Source: Alphaproteobacteria bacterium
GTDB lineage: Bacteria; Pseudomonadota; Alphaproteobacteria; Rhizobiales; Hyphomicrobiaceae
DNA length: 18,836 nucleotides
Direction of reading: 5' to 3'
Assembly (NCBI GenBank): GCA_024279745.1
Contig: JAJRRE010000325.1
Coordinates: 1-18,836, forward strand
Shown here: in pieces, positions 1-7,157 of the stretch
Numbering within the stretch: position 1 is the stretch's first letter
Layout of the letters: every line of letters starts with the position of its first letter
Translations under genes and position numbers: made by a program
Notes under the pieces: generated by a model
Database searches by the model: none
Told to the model about the DNA's origin: nothing
What the model saw: only the letters and a program-made list of their open reading frames with translations

Positions 1-1414
1 CACGGCCCGGCGCGCCCTCTCGCCGTTCGCTGTGATCGCCATCTTGTTGCCGGTCTGGCAAATGCGGCGCGACATGCTGCACGAATAATGACGCCACATG
101 CTGGCCGTCAGGCGCCAGAGTTTTATCAATGGTCGAGGGGATCAGCATCTCGATAACCGGGCGGCGCGACCATCCCTCACGCCGCGCATCAAGAAAAGCG
201 CGCTCCAGATAATCCAGATTCGGGCCGATGATAATCCCGGCGCCGTGATGATCCTGGCTGTGCGTGCCGGGCCGACACAAAAAATCCGGCAACTCCTTCA
301 GCGCCACATTCATGCGGAACGTCCCCGAGCCGGACTTCAGGGTCAAGAACCGCTTGTGCAGGGCCGGGTCAATCTGCCGCTCATCGAGCAGATCGCGAAA
401 CAACAGCTTGGGCGCGACATTGGCCGCCACCACTTTGGCCGCAATAATTTCGCCGCTCGCCAGCTCGACACCGCTGACCTTATCGTTTCTGGCGTCTGCT
501 GCGCCCGCCTCGCTCAGCACTTTTGCCACCGCGCAATCGGTTCTGATCGTGACGCCTCGACGAACCGCCGCCTTTGCCATGGCTTGCGATATCGCGCCCA
601 TGCCGCCAACCGCATGACCCCACACACCGCTTTTGCCGTTCACCTCGCCAAAGCAATGATGCAGCAGCACATAAGCGGTTCCGGGCGTATGGGGTCCGGC
701 ATAGGCGCCGACAATGCCATCAAATGCGAAGGTGCCCCGAACCACATCATGCTCAAACCACTGGCACAGAAAATCAGCGGCGCTTTTGGTGAAAAGATCA
801 AGCAGCACCCGCTGGTCTTCGATCGAGCCGCGCATAATCTGCCGTCCGGTCAGCGCTGCTTTAACCATTTGCCCCCAGCCGCTCAGTCCCGGCTGCGCAT
901 TGGGCGGTGTTTGCAGGACGAGCCCGCGCAATACATTTGCGGCGCGCTCCAACGCCGCATCATAGGCGGGCAGGGCTTCGGCGTCATGCTGGGAGAATTG
1001 CCCTATGGCCTGCTGGCGTGCTTTCAGGCCGTAAGGCATGAGCAGGCCGCGCGTGCCGCGCACCGGCCAGAAATTTGCCACCGGCCGCTCAACAATTTGC
1101 AAGCCATGGGCGGCCAGATCCAGATCCTTGATCACTTTGGGATTGAGCAAAGACACCGTGTAAGAGGCGACCGAATTGGTAAAGCCGGGATGAAATTCTT
1201 CGCTGATGGCCGCGCCGCCGACGACGTCGTTCTTTTCCAGTATGACAACGCGTTTGCCTGCCGCCGCCAGATAGGCCGCGCAGGTCAGCCCATTATGACC
1301 GCCGCCGATGATAGCGACGTCATAGGCGCTAGCGCCGGCGCCGGGTTTCATCCTGCACGCATTGTCTTTGCTGCTGCTGTTGTTCGTGTCTGTCTTGTTC
1401 ATGACCACCAGCAT
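1..1414 (-). CDS. PYROXD2/phytoene-desaturase-like FAD-dependent oxidoreductase (C-terminus cut by window edge)
   Basis: This flavin amine-oxidase-fold oxidoreductase is most like the PYROXD2 / phytoene dehydrogenase-related group; the substrate is unknown. The minus strand is open from the left edge to 1414. Near the N-terminus is a Rossmann nucleotide-binding motif IIGGGHNGL (about residues 35-43), followed by VVILEKNDVVGGAA and EEFHPGF. Further on, IIIGPNLDYLERAF and APDGQHVASLFVQHVAPHL are typical of the PYROXD2 group. About 470 residues are visible; the family usually has 500-550, so the missing end is short. Three in-frame ATGs are possible (1414, 1402, 1351). I chose 1414 because GGTGA lies nine bases upstream, but the 21 residues before the third Met are low in complexity (NNSSS) and may not be translated. 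It diverges from the dehydrogenase gene at 1607. A long plus-strand frame over the same bases is a shadow. Confidence 0.88.
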   Translation of the reverse strand, partial: MLVVMNKTDTNNSSSKDNACRMKPGAGASAYDVAIIGGGHNGLTCAAYLAAAGKRVVILEKNDVVGGAAISEEFHPGFTNSVASYTVSLLNPKVIKDLDLAAHGLQIVERPVANFWPVRGTRGLLMPYGLKARQQAIGQFSQHDAEALPAYDAALERAANVLRGLVLQTPPNAQPGLSGWGQMVKAALTGRQIMRGSIEDQRVLLDLFTKSAADFLCQWFEHDVVRGTFAFDGIVGAYAGPHTPGTAYVLLHHCFGEVNGKSGVWGHAVGGMGAISQAMAKAAVRRGVTIRTDCAVAKVLSEAGAADARNDKVSGVELASGEIIAAKVVAANVAPKLLFRDLLDERQIDPALHKRFLTLKSGSGTFRMNVALKELPDFLCRPGTHSQDHHGAGIIIGPNLDYLERAFLDARREGWSRRPVIEMLIPSTIDKTLAPDGQHVASLFVQHVAPHLPDRQQDGDHSERREGAPGR

Positions 1415-1561
1415 TGACCGATTTCACCGGCACTGACAATCACCTCAACGAAAATTATCCCACTCATAAGACCTTATTATTATCGCGCAGGCTGGCCCAT
1501 CTGTTAGTCTGGCAAGTTTAGCGCAAGCGGGTCGCCGGCCATTCAGTTGATCCGCACGCCG

Positions 1562-1591
1562 TTCCAATCCTTCGCGTCCCAATCCTTCGCC
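1562..1591. repeat. Two tandem 15-bp units in the leader of the hydroxyacid dehydrogenase gene
   Basis: Two adjacent 15-bp units (1562-1576 and 1577-1591) share the 12-base core CCAATCCTTCGC. They end 15 bases before the preferred ATG at 1607. They are translated (as QSFASQSFA) only if the rarer upstream TTG at 1547 is used, so they are more likely a leader duplication. Confidence 0.75.
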
Positions 1592-1606
1592 AGAACAGAG
1601 CCGCCC

Positions 1607-2575
1607 ATGCCCCGTCCTCATCTTCTCATGCCCATCGCCATGTCGCCCAAAGTCGAGCAGCAGCTTGATGAGCTGTTTGCCGTCACCCGCCTATGGCAGT
1701 TGCAAAACCCCGACCAGGAGTTGGCGGCGCTGGCGGACAAGATCGAGGCCATTGCCACGACGTTTCCTTATCGCACATCCAGGGAATTAATGGCCCAGTT
1801 GCCCAAGCTGAAAATCGTCAGCAGTTTTGGCGTCGGCTATGACCATAACGACGTCCCCTGGCTTGCCGACAAAGGCGTTATCTTGACCAATACACCAGAC
1901 GTGTTGTCCGATGAAGTCGCCGACACCACCATTGCGCTATTGCTGATGACCATTCGCGAGCTGGGCCGGGCCGAGCGCTATCTACGCGCTGGTGAATGGG
2001 AGGCATCGGGTCCCTACCCCCTCAGCGCGGCGTCATTGCAGGACCGTTCAATCGGCATTTTAGGACTGGGCCGCATCGGCAAGGCCATCGGCACACGCCT
2101 TGAAGGATTTGGCCGCCCAATAGCCTATTGCGGCAGAACTCGGCAAGAGGGCATCGCTTATGACTATTACAAAAGCGTCGAAGCACTGGCTGAAACGGTT
2201 GATACATTGATTGTGATTACACCGGGCGGCGCGCAGACCCATCATCTGATAAACGCGCAAGTGCTGAAGGCGCTCGGCCCGCGCGGGATCGTGATCAATG
2301 TGGCGCGCGGTTCGGTGATCGATCAGGACGCACTGATTGCGGCACTGCGCGATGGCACCATTTACGCCGCCGGTCTTGACGTGTTCGACAATGAGCCGCA
2401 TTTGCCCGCTGAACTGCTGGCCCTGCCCAATGCGGTGCTGCTGCCGCATGTGGCGTCGGCCTCACATTATACGCGCGATCTGATGGGCCAATTGGTGGTC
2501 GACAATCTCAAAGCCTTCGCCGCCGGGGCGCCGCCCCTGACGCCGGTTCGGGAAACGCCCTTTGCGGGCTGGTGA
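1607..2575 (+). CDS. D-2-hydroxyacid dehydrogenase (glyoxylate/hydroxypyruvate reductase type)
   Basis: A soluble NAD(P)H-dependent dehydrogenase of the D-isomer-specific 2-hydroxyacid family. The likely reaction is reduction of glyoxylate, hydroxypyruvate or another 2-oxoacid; the exact substrate cannot be read from the sequence. Counting from the ATG at 1607 (322 aa, normal for the family), a substrate-loop motif SSFGVGYDHND lies near 72-82 and the Rossmann motif GLGRIG at 153-158. The catalytic triad of the family is present: Arg in NVARGSVID (about 234), Glu in DVFDNEP (about 263) and His in LLPHVAS (about 281). A TTG at 1547 would add 20 residues of repeat-derived sequence. I prefer 1607 because it has AGAG six bases upstream and the encoded protein then starts like its family. 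It stands alone on the plus strand and converges with the acetyltransferase gene. Confidence 0.9.
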   Translation: MPRPHLLMPIAMSPKVEQQLDELFAVTRLWQLQNPDQELAALADKIEAIATTFPYRTSRELMAQLPKLKIVSSFGVGYDHNDVPWLADKGVILTNTPDVLSDEVADTTIALLLMTIRELGRAERYLRAGEWEASGPYPLSAASLQDRSIGILGLGRIGKAIGTRLEGFGRPIAYCGRTRQEGIAYDYYKSVEALAETVDTLIVITPGGAQTHHLINAQVLKALGPRGIVINVARGSVIDQDALIAALRDGTIYAAGLDVFDNEPHLPAELLALPNAVLLPHVASASHYTRDLMGQLVVDNLKAFAAGAPPLTPVRETPFAGW

Positions 2576-2593
2576 CTTACTGCCGCATGACAG

Positions 2594-2606
2594 GCCGGCG
2601 CCCGGC
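2594..2606. terminator. Short GC hairpin between convergent genes
   Basis: GCCGG and CCGGC flank a 3-base loop, 19 bases after the dehydrogenase stop and 18 before the end of the acetyltransferase gene. The position suits a shared transcription end, but neither strand has a T-tract, so it is at best a weak terminator or a stability hairpin. Confidence 0.3.
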
Positions 2607-2623
2607 GCCCCACTCACGCGCGC

Positions 2624-3109
2624 TTAATGCTTTGGCTTACCGGGCTTGCTGAGATTACCTACCGCAGCACTCAGCTCCTTCATCATATGCACCAGATCCC
2701 GGTCGCTCAGCTCTTCTGTCCGCTCGACCGCAAAGCCGCGCCGTTCATACCATCCGATCAGATCATGCAATGGCGCGCCCGTATAAAGGCGCATGATCTT
2801 GTGGCCGAATTGCCCGGCGCGCAGCTCCGCCGTTTGTAGCAATAATTTGCCCAGCCCGCGCCCTTGCATGTCAGGCTCTACCGCCAGGCTCCACAGCAGC
2901 ATGTCGTCGCCGCGCGGCTCCAGGATCAACACGCCGACCAGCGCCCCGTCTTCGGCCTCCAGCAGCCACACCTCATACTCGTCAAAGATCTCATCAATTG
3001 GCGCCAGCAACGGCAGCGGCTCCTGGCCAAGCAGTTCGCGGTTTTTGGTATAGGCTGCCTGCTGCAACGCCGCAACGGCTTCTTTATCATCGTCATCGGC
3101 CAGCCGCAT
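2624..3109 (-). CDS. GNAT-family N-acetyltransferase
   Basis: A 161-residue single-domain acetyltransferase that should transfer the acetyl group of acetyl-CoA to an unidentified amine. The GNAT fold shows in strand beta-4 WSLAVEPDMQGRGLGKLLL (about 73-91), where QGRGLG is the acetyl-CoA pyrophosphate-binding loop, and in the C-terminal GWYERRGFAVER (119-130). The length is typical. The ATG at 3109 lies 6 bases after the stop of the PEP mutase-like gene, and a Shine-Dalgarno core GGAG spans that stop, so translation is probably coupled. It is the second gene of a two-gene operon. The partner does not define the acetyl acceptor. The C-terminus is basic (ends SKPGKPKH). Confidence 0.88.
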   Translation of the reverse strand: MRLADDDDKEAVAALQQAAYTKNRELLGQEPLPLLAPIDEIFDEYEVWLLEAEDGALVGVLILEPRGDDMLLWSLAVEPDMQGRGLGKLLLQTAELRAGQFGHKIMRLYTGAPLHDLIGWYERRGFAVERTEELSDRDLVHMMKELSAAVGNLSKPGKPKH

Positions 3110-3115
3110 GTCTTC

Positions 3116-3964
3116 TTACTCCGCAATCAGTTTTTGTGCATCAACATTCGCGGCGCCGTCGCTGATCCAGCCAAATGTGCCGTGGTCTTTCAGCTCGCGC
3201 GCCGCGTTCATTAATGTGACCAGCGCCGCATTGGACATCGCCGAGCCGACGCTGATCCGTTTGGCGCCCGCATCGATCAATTCTTCGACTGTCGCGCCCG
3301 CAATCATTATGCCCAGAACATTGACCGGCTTATCGAGCGCCGCTGTCAGCTCTTTGACCTGCTCAAGCGTGGTCAGGCCCGGCGCATAAAGCACATCGGC
3401 ACCCACTTCGGCAAAGGCCTGCAAGCGGCGGATTGTATCGTCAAGGTCAGGGCGCCCGCGCAGGAAATTTTCCGCCCGCGCCGTCAGTATGAAATCCACC
3501 GGCAGATCGCGCGCCGCTGCCACCGCCGCCGCCACTCGTTCCACCGCGTGATCAAACTCATAAATGCGATGGTCCGGCGCGTCGCTCCAGTCTTCAATGG
3601 AGCCGCCGACCGCGCCCGCCTTGGCGATCAGCGAGATCGTGCGCGCGGCAATTTCAGGATCGTCATCGAAGCATTTTTCCAGATCGGCGCTAATCGGCAA
3701 ATCTGTCGCGGCAACCAATGTGCGGCAATGAGCAATCTTCTGCACCAGTGTAACCTGCCCGTCGGCACGCCCAATCGAATAAGCCAACCCGGCGCTGGTG
3801 GTCGCCAGAGCCTGATAGCCCATGGTGGTTAGTAGTTTTGCCGATCCGATATCCCACGGATTGGGGATGATCAAACCGCCCGGCGCCTCATGCAGCGCCC
3901 GAAACCGCGCCGCTTTTTCCCGCTGGGCGTCCAATGATGCCTGCGCGCTTAATTCGTTTGTCAT
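3116..3964 (-). CDS. Isocitrate lyase/PEP mutase superfamily protein
   Basis: A 282-residue TIM-barrel enzyme of the isocitrate lyase / phosphoenolpyruvate mutase superfamily, which makes or breaks C-C or C-P bonds next to a carboxylate with Mg2+. Visible signatures in order are IIPNPWDIGSA (about 32-42), TTSAGLAYSIGRADG (55-69, the D being a likely metal-site contact), ADLEKCF (93-99), GGSIED (120-125) and FILTARAEN (158-166). The KKCGH motif of true isocitrate lyase is absent, and this size class mostly holds uncharacterised carboxyvinyl-carboxyphosphonate mutase-like or oxaloacetate decarboxylase-like proteins, so I do not name a substrate. No phosphonate genes lie nearby. It is first in an operon with the acetyltransferase and has its own promoter-like sequence upstream. 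Confidence 0.88.
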   Translation of the reverse strand: MTNELSAQASLDAQREKAARFRALHEAPGGLIIPNPWDIGSAKLLTTMGYQALATTSAGLAYSIGRADGQVTLVQKIAHCRTLVAATDLPISADLEKCFDDDPEIAARTISLIAKAGAVGGSIEDWSDAPDHRIYEFDHAVERVAAAVAAARDLPVDFILTARAENFLRGRPDLDDTIRRLQAFAEVGADVLYAPGLTTLEQVKELTAALDKPVNVLGIMIAGATVEELIDAGAKRISVGSAMSNAALVTLMNAARELKDHGTFGWISDGAANVDAQKLIAE

Positions 3965-3982
3965 GGCCTGAGTTCCGTTTGA

Positions 3983-4010
3983 TTTATATGAATTCGATTG
4001 TTTTACGTAA
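3983..4010 (-). promoter_or_regulatory. Candidate sigma-70 promoter of the PEP mutase-like gene
   Basis: Read on the minus strand, a -10-like TATAAA (3988-3983) and a -35-like TTACGT (4010-4005) are separated by 16 bases. They lie about 20-45 bases upstream of the ATG at 3964. The -35 overlaps the 8-base palindrome TTACGTAA (4003-4010), which could be an operator half. Assigned by eye from consensus and spacing. Confidence 0.4.
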
Positions 4011-4094
4011 TGGTGACGTATCGCCTGGTTGATCTGGCGCGCGAATGCCGAACAACAAATGTTTCCCTTGAAAGACCGGTTACGGCGCCGGCTC

Positions 4095-5318
4095 TCATTC
4101 GCGCGCTCGTTTTGGTGGCGGCATAAGATGAATGCCCTCAGCCAAAATCGATAACGTTACCTGCACGCCCACACAAAGCTCATTGCGCCGTGCCGCGTGG
4201 CTCGTCACCTTAAAATTCACATGCGCGTCTTGCAAGCTGGAAAGCTTTACAGTGACCGCCGTATGTTCCCCTAATTGCGCCAACGCCGTGATCTGACCAC
4301 CCAGCGGATTTTCGCGCTCGCCGCGCGACGGCCGCCCGCGCCTGTGCAGCACAATATGATCGGACGGCGCCAGCCAGGACACCGTGCTGCCCTGGGAAAA
4401 AGATCCCGTATCGCGCACTTCCAGCCGCTGGTCGCCGCAACGCAAGATCCCCGGCATAACACCGTCCGATGGCTGCTCGACAACGCCGGGAAATATATTG
4501 GTCTGCCCCATCAACCGCGCCACCAGTGGGCGCTGCGGCGTCAGGCGTACCTCATCGGGCGTGCCCTGCTGCAACGTGCGCCCGCGCGAGATAACACAGA
4601 TCTGATCGGCCAGCGCCAATGCTTCGTCAAGATCGTGGGTGACCATGATGATGGGGATATTCAGCTCAGCCCGCAATGCCGATAACTCGCGCTTCAAGCG
4701 CTCGCGCGTCATCTGATCAACGGCGGAGAACGGCTCGTCAAGCAGCAGCACACGAGGATTGCGCGCCAAAGCCCGGGCCAGCGCAACGCGCTGTTTTTGT
4801 CCGCCCGACAGGGCATCGGGCAGCCGCTGTTCCAGTCCGGTCAGATTGACCTTGGCCAGCAGCTCGCGCGCAAGTTCTTCGCGTTCATCGACAGTGCCAT
4901 TGGTTGCAATTTCGTCATGGCAGCCATTGCCAAGAGCCATCGCTACATTTTGCAACGCACTCATATGGGGAAACAGCGCATAGTCTTGAAACACGAAGCC
5001 AACGGCCCGGTCCTGCGGCGTCATTGAAATCCCGCGCCCTGTGTCCAGTAGCACTGTGCCGCCGCATTCGATTGTGCCATTGGCCGGTTGCAACAGGCCG
5101 GCTATGGCGCGCAGGATCGAGGTCTTGCCGCTGCCCGACGGCCCAACCAAAACCAGCAAATCACCGGCGCCGCATGATAGTTTTACGCGCAGCGGGATCG
5201 GCGCGGTTTGCAGCAGTTCGAGTTGCAGCGATGTTTGTTTTCGCGCCCGCTCCTGCCGTACTGGTTTGGCTTTGGAATGTTCGGTTGCAACCACAGGCGC
5301 GCCATTGTCTTCATCCAT
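4095..5318 (-). CDS. modC: Molybdate ABC transporter ATP-binding protein ModC
   Basis: The ATPase subunit of the molybdate importer, acting on the cytoplasmic face with ModB. From the ATG at 5318 it has 407 residues: Walker A GPSGSGKT (59-66), Q-loop FQDYALFPH (Q111), ABC signature LSGGQKQR (170-177), Walker B VLLLDEP (190-196) and switch His in MVTHDLDEA (H228). A C-terminal TOBE/MOP-like region contains GQITALAQLGEHTAVTVKL, as in ModC proteins that bind oxyanion. It is longer than the usual 350-360 residues, mainly from a charged N-terminal stretch of about 30. A start at 5363 is possible, but 5318 has AAGGAG nine bases upstream and overlaps the modB stop by only 8 bp, giving translational coupling. 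Domains alone would also allow sulfate, thiosulfate or iron transport; the modA and modB neighbours settle it. Confidence 0.9.
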   Translation of the reverse strand: MDEDNGAPVVATEHSKAKPVRQERARKQTSLQLELLQTAPIPLRVKLSCGAGDLLVLVGPSGSGKTSILRAIAGLLQPANGTIECGGTVLLDTGRGISMTPQDRAVGFVFQDYALFPHMSALQNVAMALGNGCHDEIATNGTVDEREELARELLAKVNLTGLEQRLPDALSGGQKQRVALARALARNPRVLLLDEPFSAVDQMTRERLKRELSALRAELNIPIIMVTHDLDEALALADQICVISRGRTLQQGTPDEVRLTPQRPLVARLMGQTNIFPGVVEQPSDGVMPGILRCGDQRLEVRDTGSFSQGSTVSWLAPSDHIVLHRRGRPSRGERENPLGGQITALAQLGEHTAVTVKLSSLQDAHVNFKVTSHAARRNELCVGVQVTLSILAEGIHLMPPPKRARE

Positions 5319-6069
5319 TTGGCCGCGCTCCTTTTGATATCCGCCCCCTTGACGGCGTTCCATCTGACGCTGCCCCCTGCCCCGCTCTTGTCCCTTGCCC
5401 CGCTCTTGTCCGGTTACCCTGGCGCGCGCCCGCCAAATACACGACCGCCAATGTCACAAAGGAAAACGCCAGCAGGGCCGCCGCCATCGCCGCTGCCGCA
5501 TCACCGCGAAAGGCCTGCATATTGTCATAAATCGCAATGGCCGCTGTGCGCGTTTCGCCGGGGATCGAGCCGCCGACCATCAAGATCACGCCGAACTCAC
5601 CCAGCGTATGCGCAAACACAAGCGCGATTGCCGAAACGATCCCCGGCCAGGCCAAAGGCAATTCCACGCGCGTGAAGGTGCGCCAATAAGATAGCCCACT
5701 GACCCATGCCGCTTCGCGAACATTGACCGGGATCGCCTCAAAGGCGCGCTGCATGGGCTGCACGGCGAAGGGCAGATTGACAATCAATGAGGCCAGTAAA
5801 ATGCCGCTGAAGGTAAACACCAGCGGCCCGCCGGTCAGCTTCGCCAACCCAGCACCCAGGGTCGAGCTCGGCGCCAGACCAACCAGCAGGTAATAGCCCA
5901 GCACGGTCGGCGGCAAAACCAGCGGCAGCATGATCAGCGCCTCAATCAGCGGCTTGGCCCTAAACTGCGCCCAGGCCAGCGCCCGCGCCAATAGCAGCGC
6001 CAACGGCAGCAGTATGACACAGCTCCAGGCCGCCAGCTTTAATGATAGGCCAAATGCTGTCCAGTCCAA
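5311..6069 (-). CDS. modB: Molybdate ABC transporter permease ModB
   Basis: The integral-membrane channel subunit of the molybdate importer, 252 residues. Five or six hydrophobic segments are visible, for instance LAAWSCVILLPLALLLA (about 12-28) and IEALIMLPLVLPPTVLGYYL. The EAA coupling motif that docks on ModC appears as EAAWVSGLSYWRTFTRVELP, and HTLGEFGVILMVGGSIPGET is a ModB hallmark. The core matches the usual length of about 225; the extra is a hydrophilic, Arg/Gly-rich tail of about 35 residues, in which an 18-bp duplication encodes TRAGQG twice. The ATG at 6069 has AAGG eight bases upstream. It follows modA after 93 bp, which contain a small hairpin (GCATG/CATGC, 6138-6153), and its 3' end overlaps the modC start. 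Confidence 0.93.
   Translation of the reverse strand: MDWTAFGLSLKLAAWSCVILLPLALLLARALAWAQFRAKPLIEALIMLPLVLPPTVLGYYLLVGLAPSSTLGAGLAKLTGGPLVFTFSGILLASLIVNLPFAVQPMQRAFEAIPVNVREAAWVSGLSYWRTFTRVELPLAWPGIVSAIALVFAHTLGEFGVILMVGGSIPGETRTAAIAIYDNMQAFRGDAAAAMAAALLAFSFVTLAVVYLAGARQGNRTRAGQGTRAGQGAASDGTPSRGRISKGARPNG
5378..5411. repeat. 18-bp tandem duplication in the modB tail
   Basis: The 16-base string TGCCCCGCTCTTGTCC occurs at 5378-5393 and again at 5396-5411, a period of 18 bp. The duplication is in frame and repeats the residues TRAGQG in the cytoplasmic tail of ModB. The lack of divergence between copies suggests a recent event. Confidence 0.85.
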
Positions 6070-6162
6070 TGGGGCGTGCCTTTTATAGTTTTATTGTCGG
6101 CTCAAACATTGAGCGGTGTTGGGCGCAAAGCCAAACCGCATGATCGGGCATGCCGCGCTAAG

Positions 6163-7008
6163 CTAGTGAAGTTCAGGCAAGTCAAAGCCGTTGCGCTGCA
6201 GGATTTTGCGCGCCCGGTTTGAGCCCATGAACGAATAAAACTTTCGCGCGCGCGCTCGCTGCGGGCCAACCGCCGCTGCCAGCATCACCATACGCTGCGG
6301 CAGGGGGGCGTGCCAAGAGGCAGGAATGAGCGCCTGGGTTACACGGCGGGCAAAACGCGGCGTGCGGGCCAGAGAATTGGCGATCAACCCGGCGTCCGCC
6401 GCACCCGATCCGGCGAACTGCGCCGCCTGCGCTACATTCTCACCCAGCGCCAATTTTCCTTGCAGCGCCTGCCACAGCCGCGCATGTTGCAAGGCTTGCC
6501 GTGCCCGCACACCATAAGGCGCATGATTGGGATTGGCGATGGCAAACCGGGTCACACGGCCAAGGCTAAGCGCGGCGGCCAGCCCTTTCATTTCGCGATC
6601 AATCTTTATGTGCGGCTCTTTAGCGCCGGCCAGCCCGTTGTGGGCGACAAGTGCAAGGCGGCCAATGCCGTAAACCGCGCCGCGATCAATAGTCAGCCCG
6701 GCATTCACCAGGCGCAGAGCAAAACCTTCGTCAGCTGATAAAAACATTGCAAATGGCGCGCCGTTCTCGATCTGCCGCACCAGCGTCCCCGACGAGCCGA
6801 ACACCAGCCGCAGGGGCGCCCCGCCCGCCCCGACAAAAGCTGCAACCAGTTCATCGGCGCAAAACCGCAAGGATGACGCCATGGCAATCACCGGGGCAGT
6901 GCCGGCGGCAAAGGCGGGGCGCGGGCTGTGCAATGCCAATGCGCCGCCATAAACGCCAAGAGCCGACAGAAAACCACGCCGGGACAGTTTCACATTTTGC
7001 CTCACCAT
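6163..7008 (-). CDS. modA: Molybdate ABC transporter substrate-binding protein ModA
   Basis: The periplasmic molybdate-binding protein that delivers substrate to ModBC. From the ATG at 7008 it has 281 residues. The N-terminus carries a twin-arginine signal, SRRGFLSALG (9-18), then a hydrophobic stretch and a likely cleavage after AFA (about residue 34). The mature part shows ModA-like IAMASSLRF, LVFGSSGTLVRQIENGAPF and FLSADEG, where Ser residues normally contact the oxyanion. The frame is open upstream to 7128, but those residues precede the Tat signal and overlap a promoter-like sequence, so I reject that start. A GTG at 6993 has a better Shine-Dalgarno (GAGG, six bases upstream) and may be the true start; it would leave the Tat motif very close to the N-terminus. 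First gene of modABC. Confidence 0.9.
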   Translation of the reverse strand: MVRQNVKLSRRGFLSALGVYGGALALHSPRPAFAAGTAPVIAMASSLRFCADELVAAFVGAGGAPLRLVFGSSGTLVRQIENGAPFAMFLSADEGFALRLVNAGLTIDRGAVYGIGRLALVAHNGLAGAKEPHIKIDREMKGLAAALSLGRVTRFAIANPNHAPYGVRARQALQHARLWQALQGKLALGENVAQAAQFAGSGAADAGLIANSLARTPRFARRVTQALIPASWHAPLPQRMVMLAAAVGPQRARARKFYSFMGSNRARKILQRNGFDLPELH

Positions 7009-7078
7009 AAACCACACCGTTTGCAAACCCGCGCCGCCAGTTGGATCGCAGCACTGTCTGGACGCGGCTAATCGCATT

Positions 7079-7107
7079 ATTATCTGCCTTTGTGCTGCCA
7101 AACCCAA
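7079..7107 (-). promoter_or_regulatory. Candidate sigma-70 promoter of modABC
   Basis: On the minus strand, TTGGGT (7107-7102) and GATAAT (7084-7079) are exactly 17 bases apart. Transcription would start near 7072 and give a leader of about 65 bases. I see no convincing ModE operator palindrome, so the expected molybdate repression cannot be shown from sequence. Confidence 0.4.
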
Positions 7108-7157
7108 AGCCTGGTCTTGATCATACACAAAACGAGCAACAGCGCCCCGATCACAGG

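Noticed and set aside
98..1417. Long 439-codon plus-strand open frame
   Set aside because: It lies antisense to the FAD oxidoreductase, whose minus-strand translation has clear family motifs. The plus translation has shadow-like composition (Arg/His/Gln-rich) and no recognisable domain.
4003..4010. TTACGTAA palindrome as a dedicated operator
   Set aside because: An 8-base palindrome is too short to stand alone; it is recorded only as part of the candidate promoter.
7116..7129. FNR-like sequence upstream of modA (TTGATCATACACAA)
   Set aside because: Only one half-site is intact, and its distance to the predicted modA start (about 50 bp) does not fit the usual activating positions.
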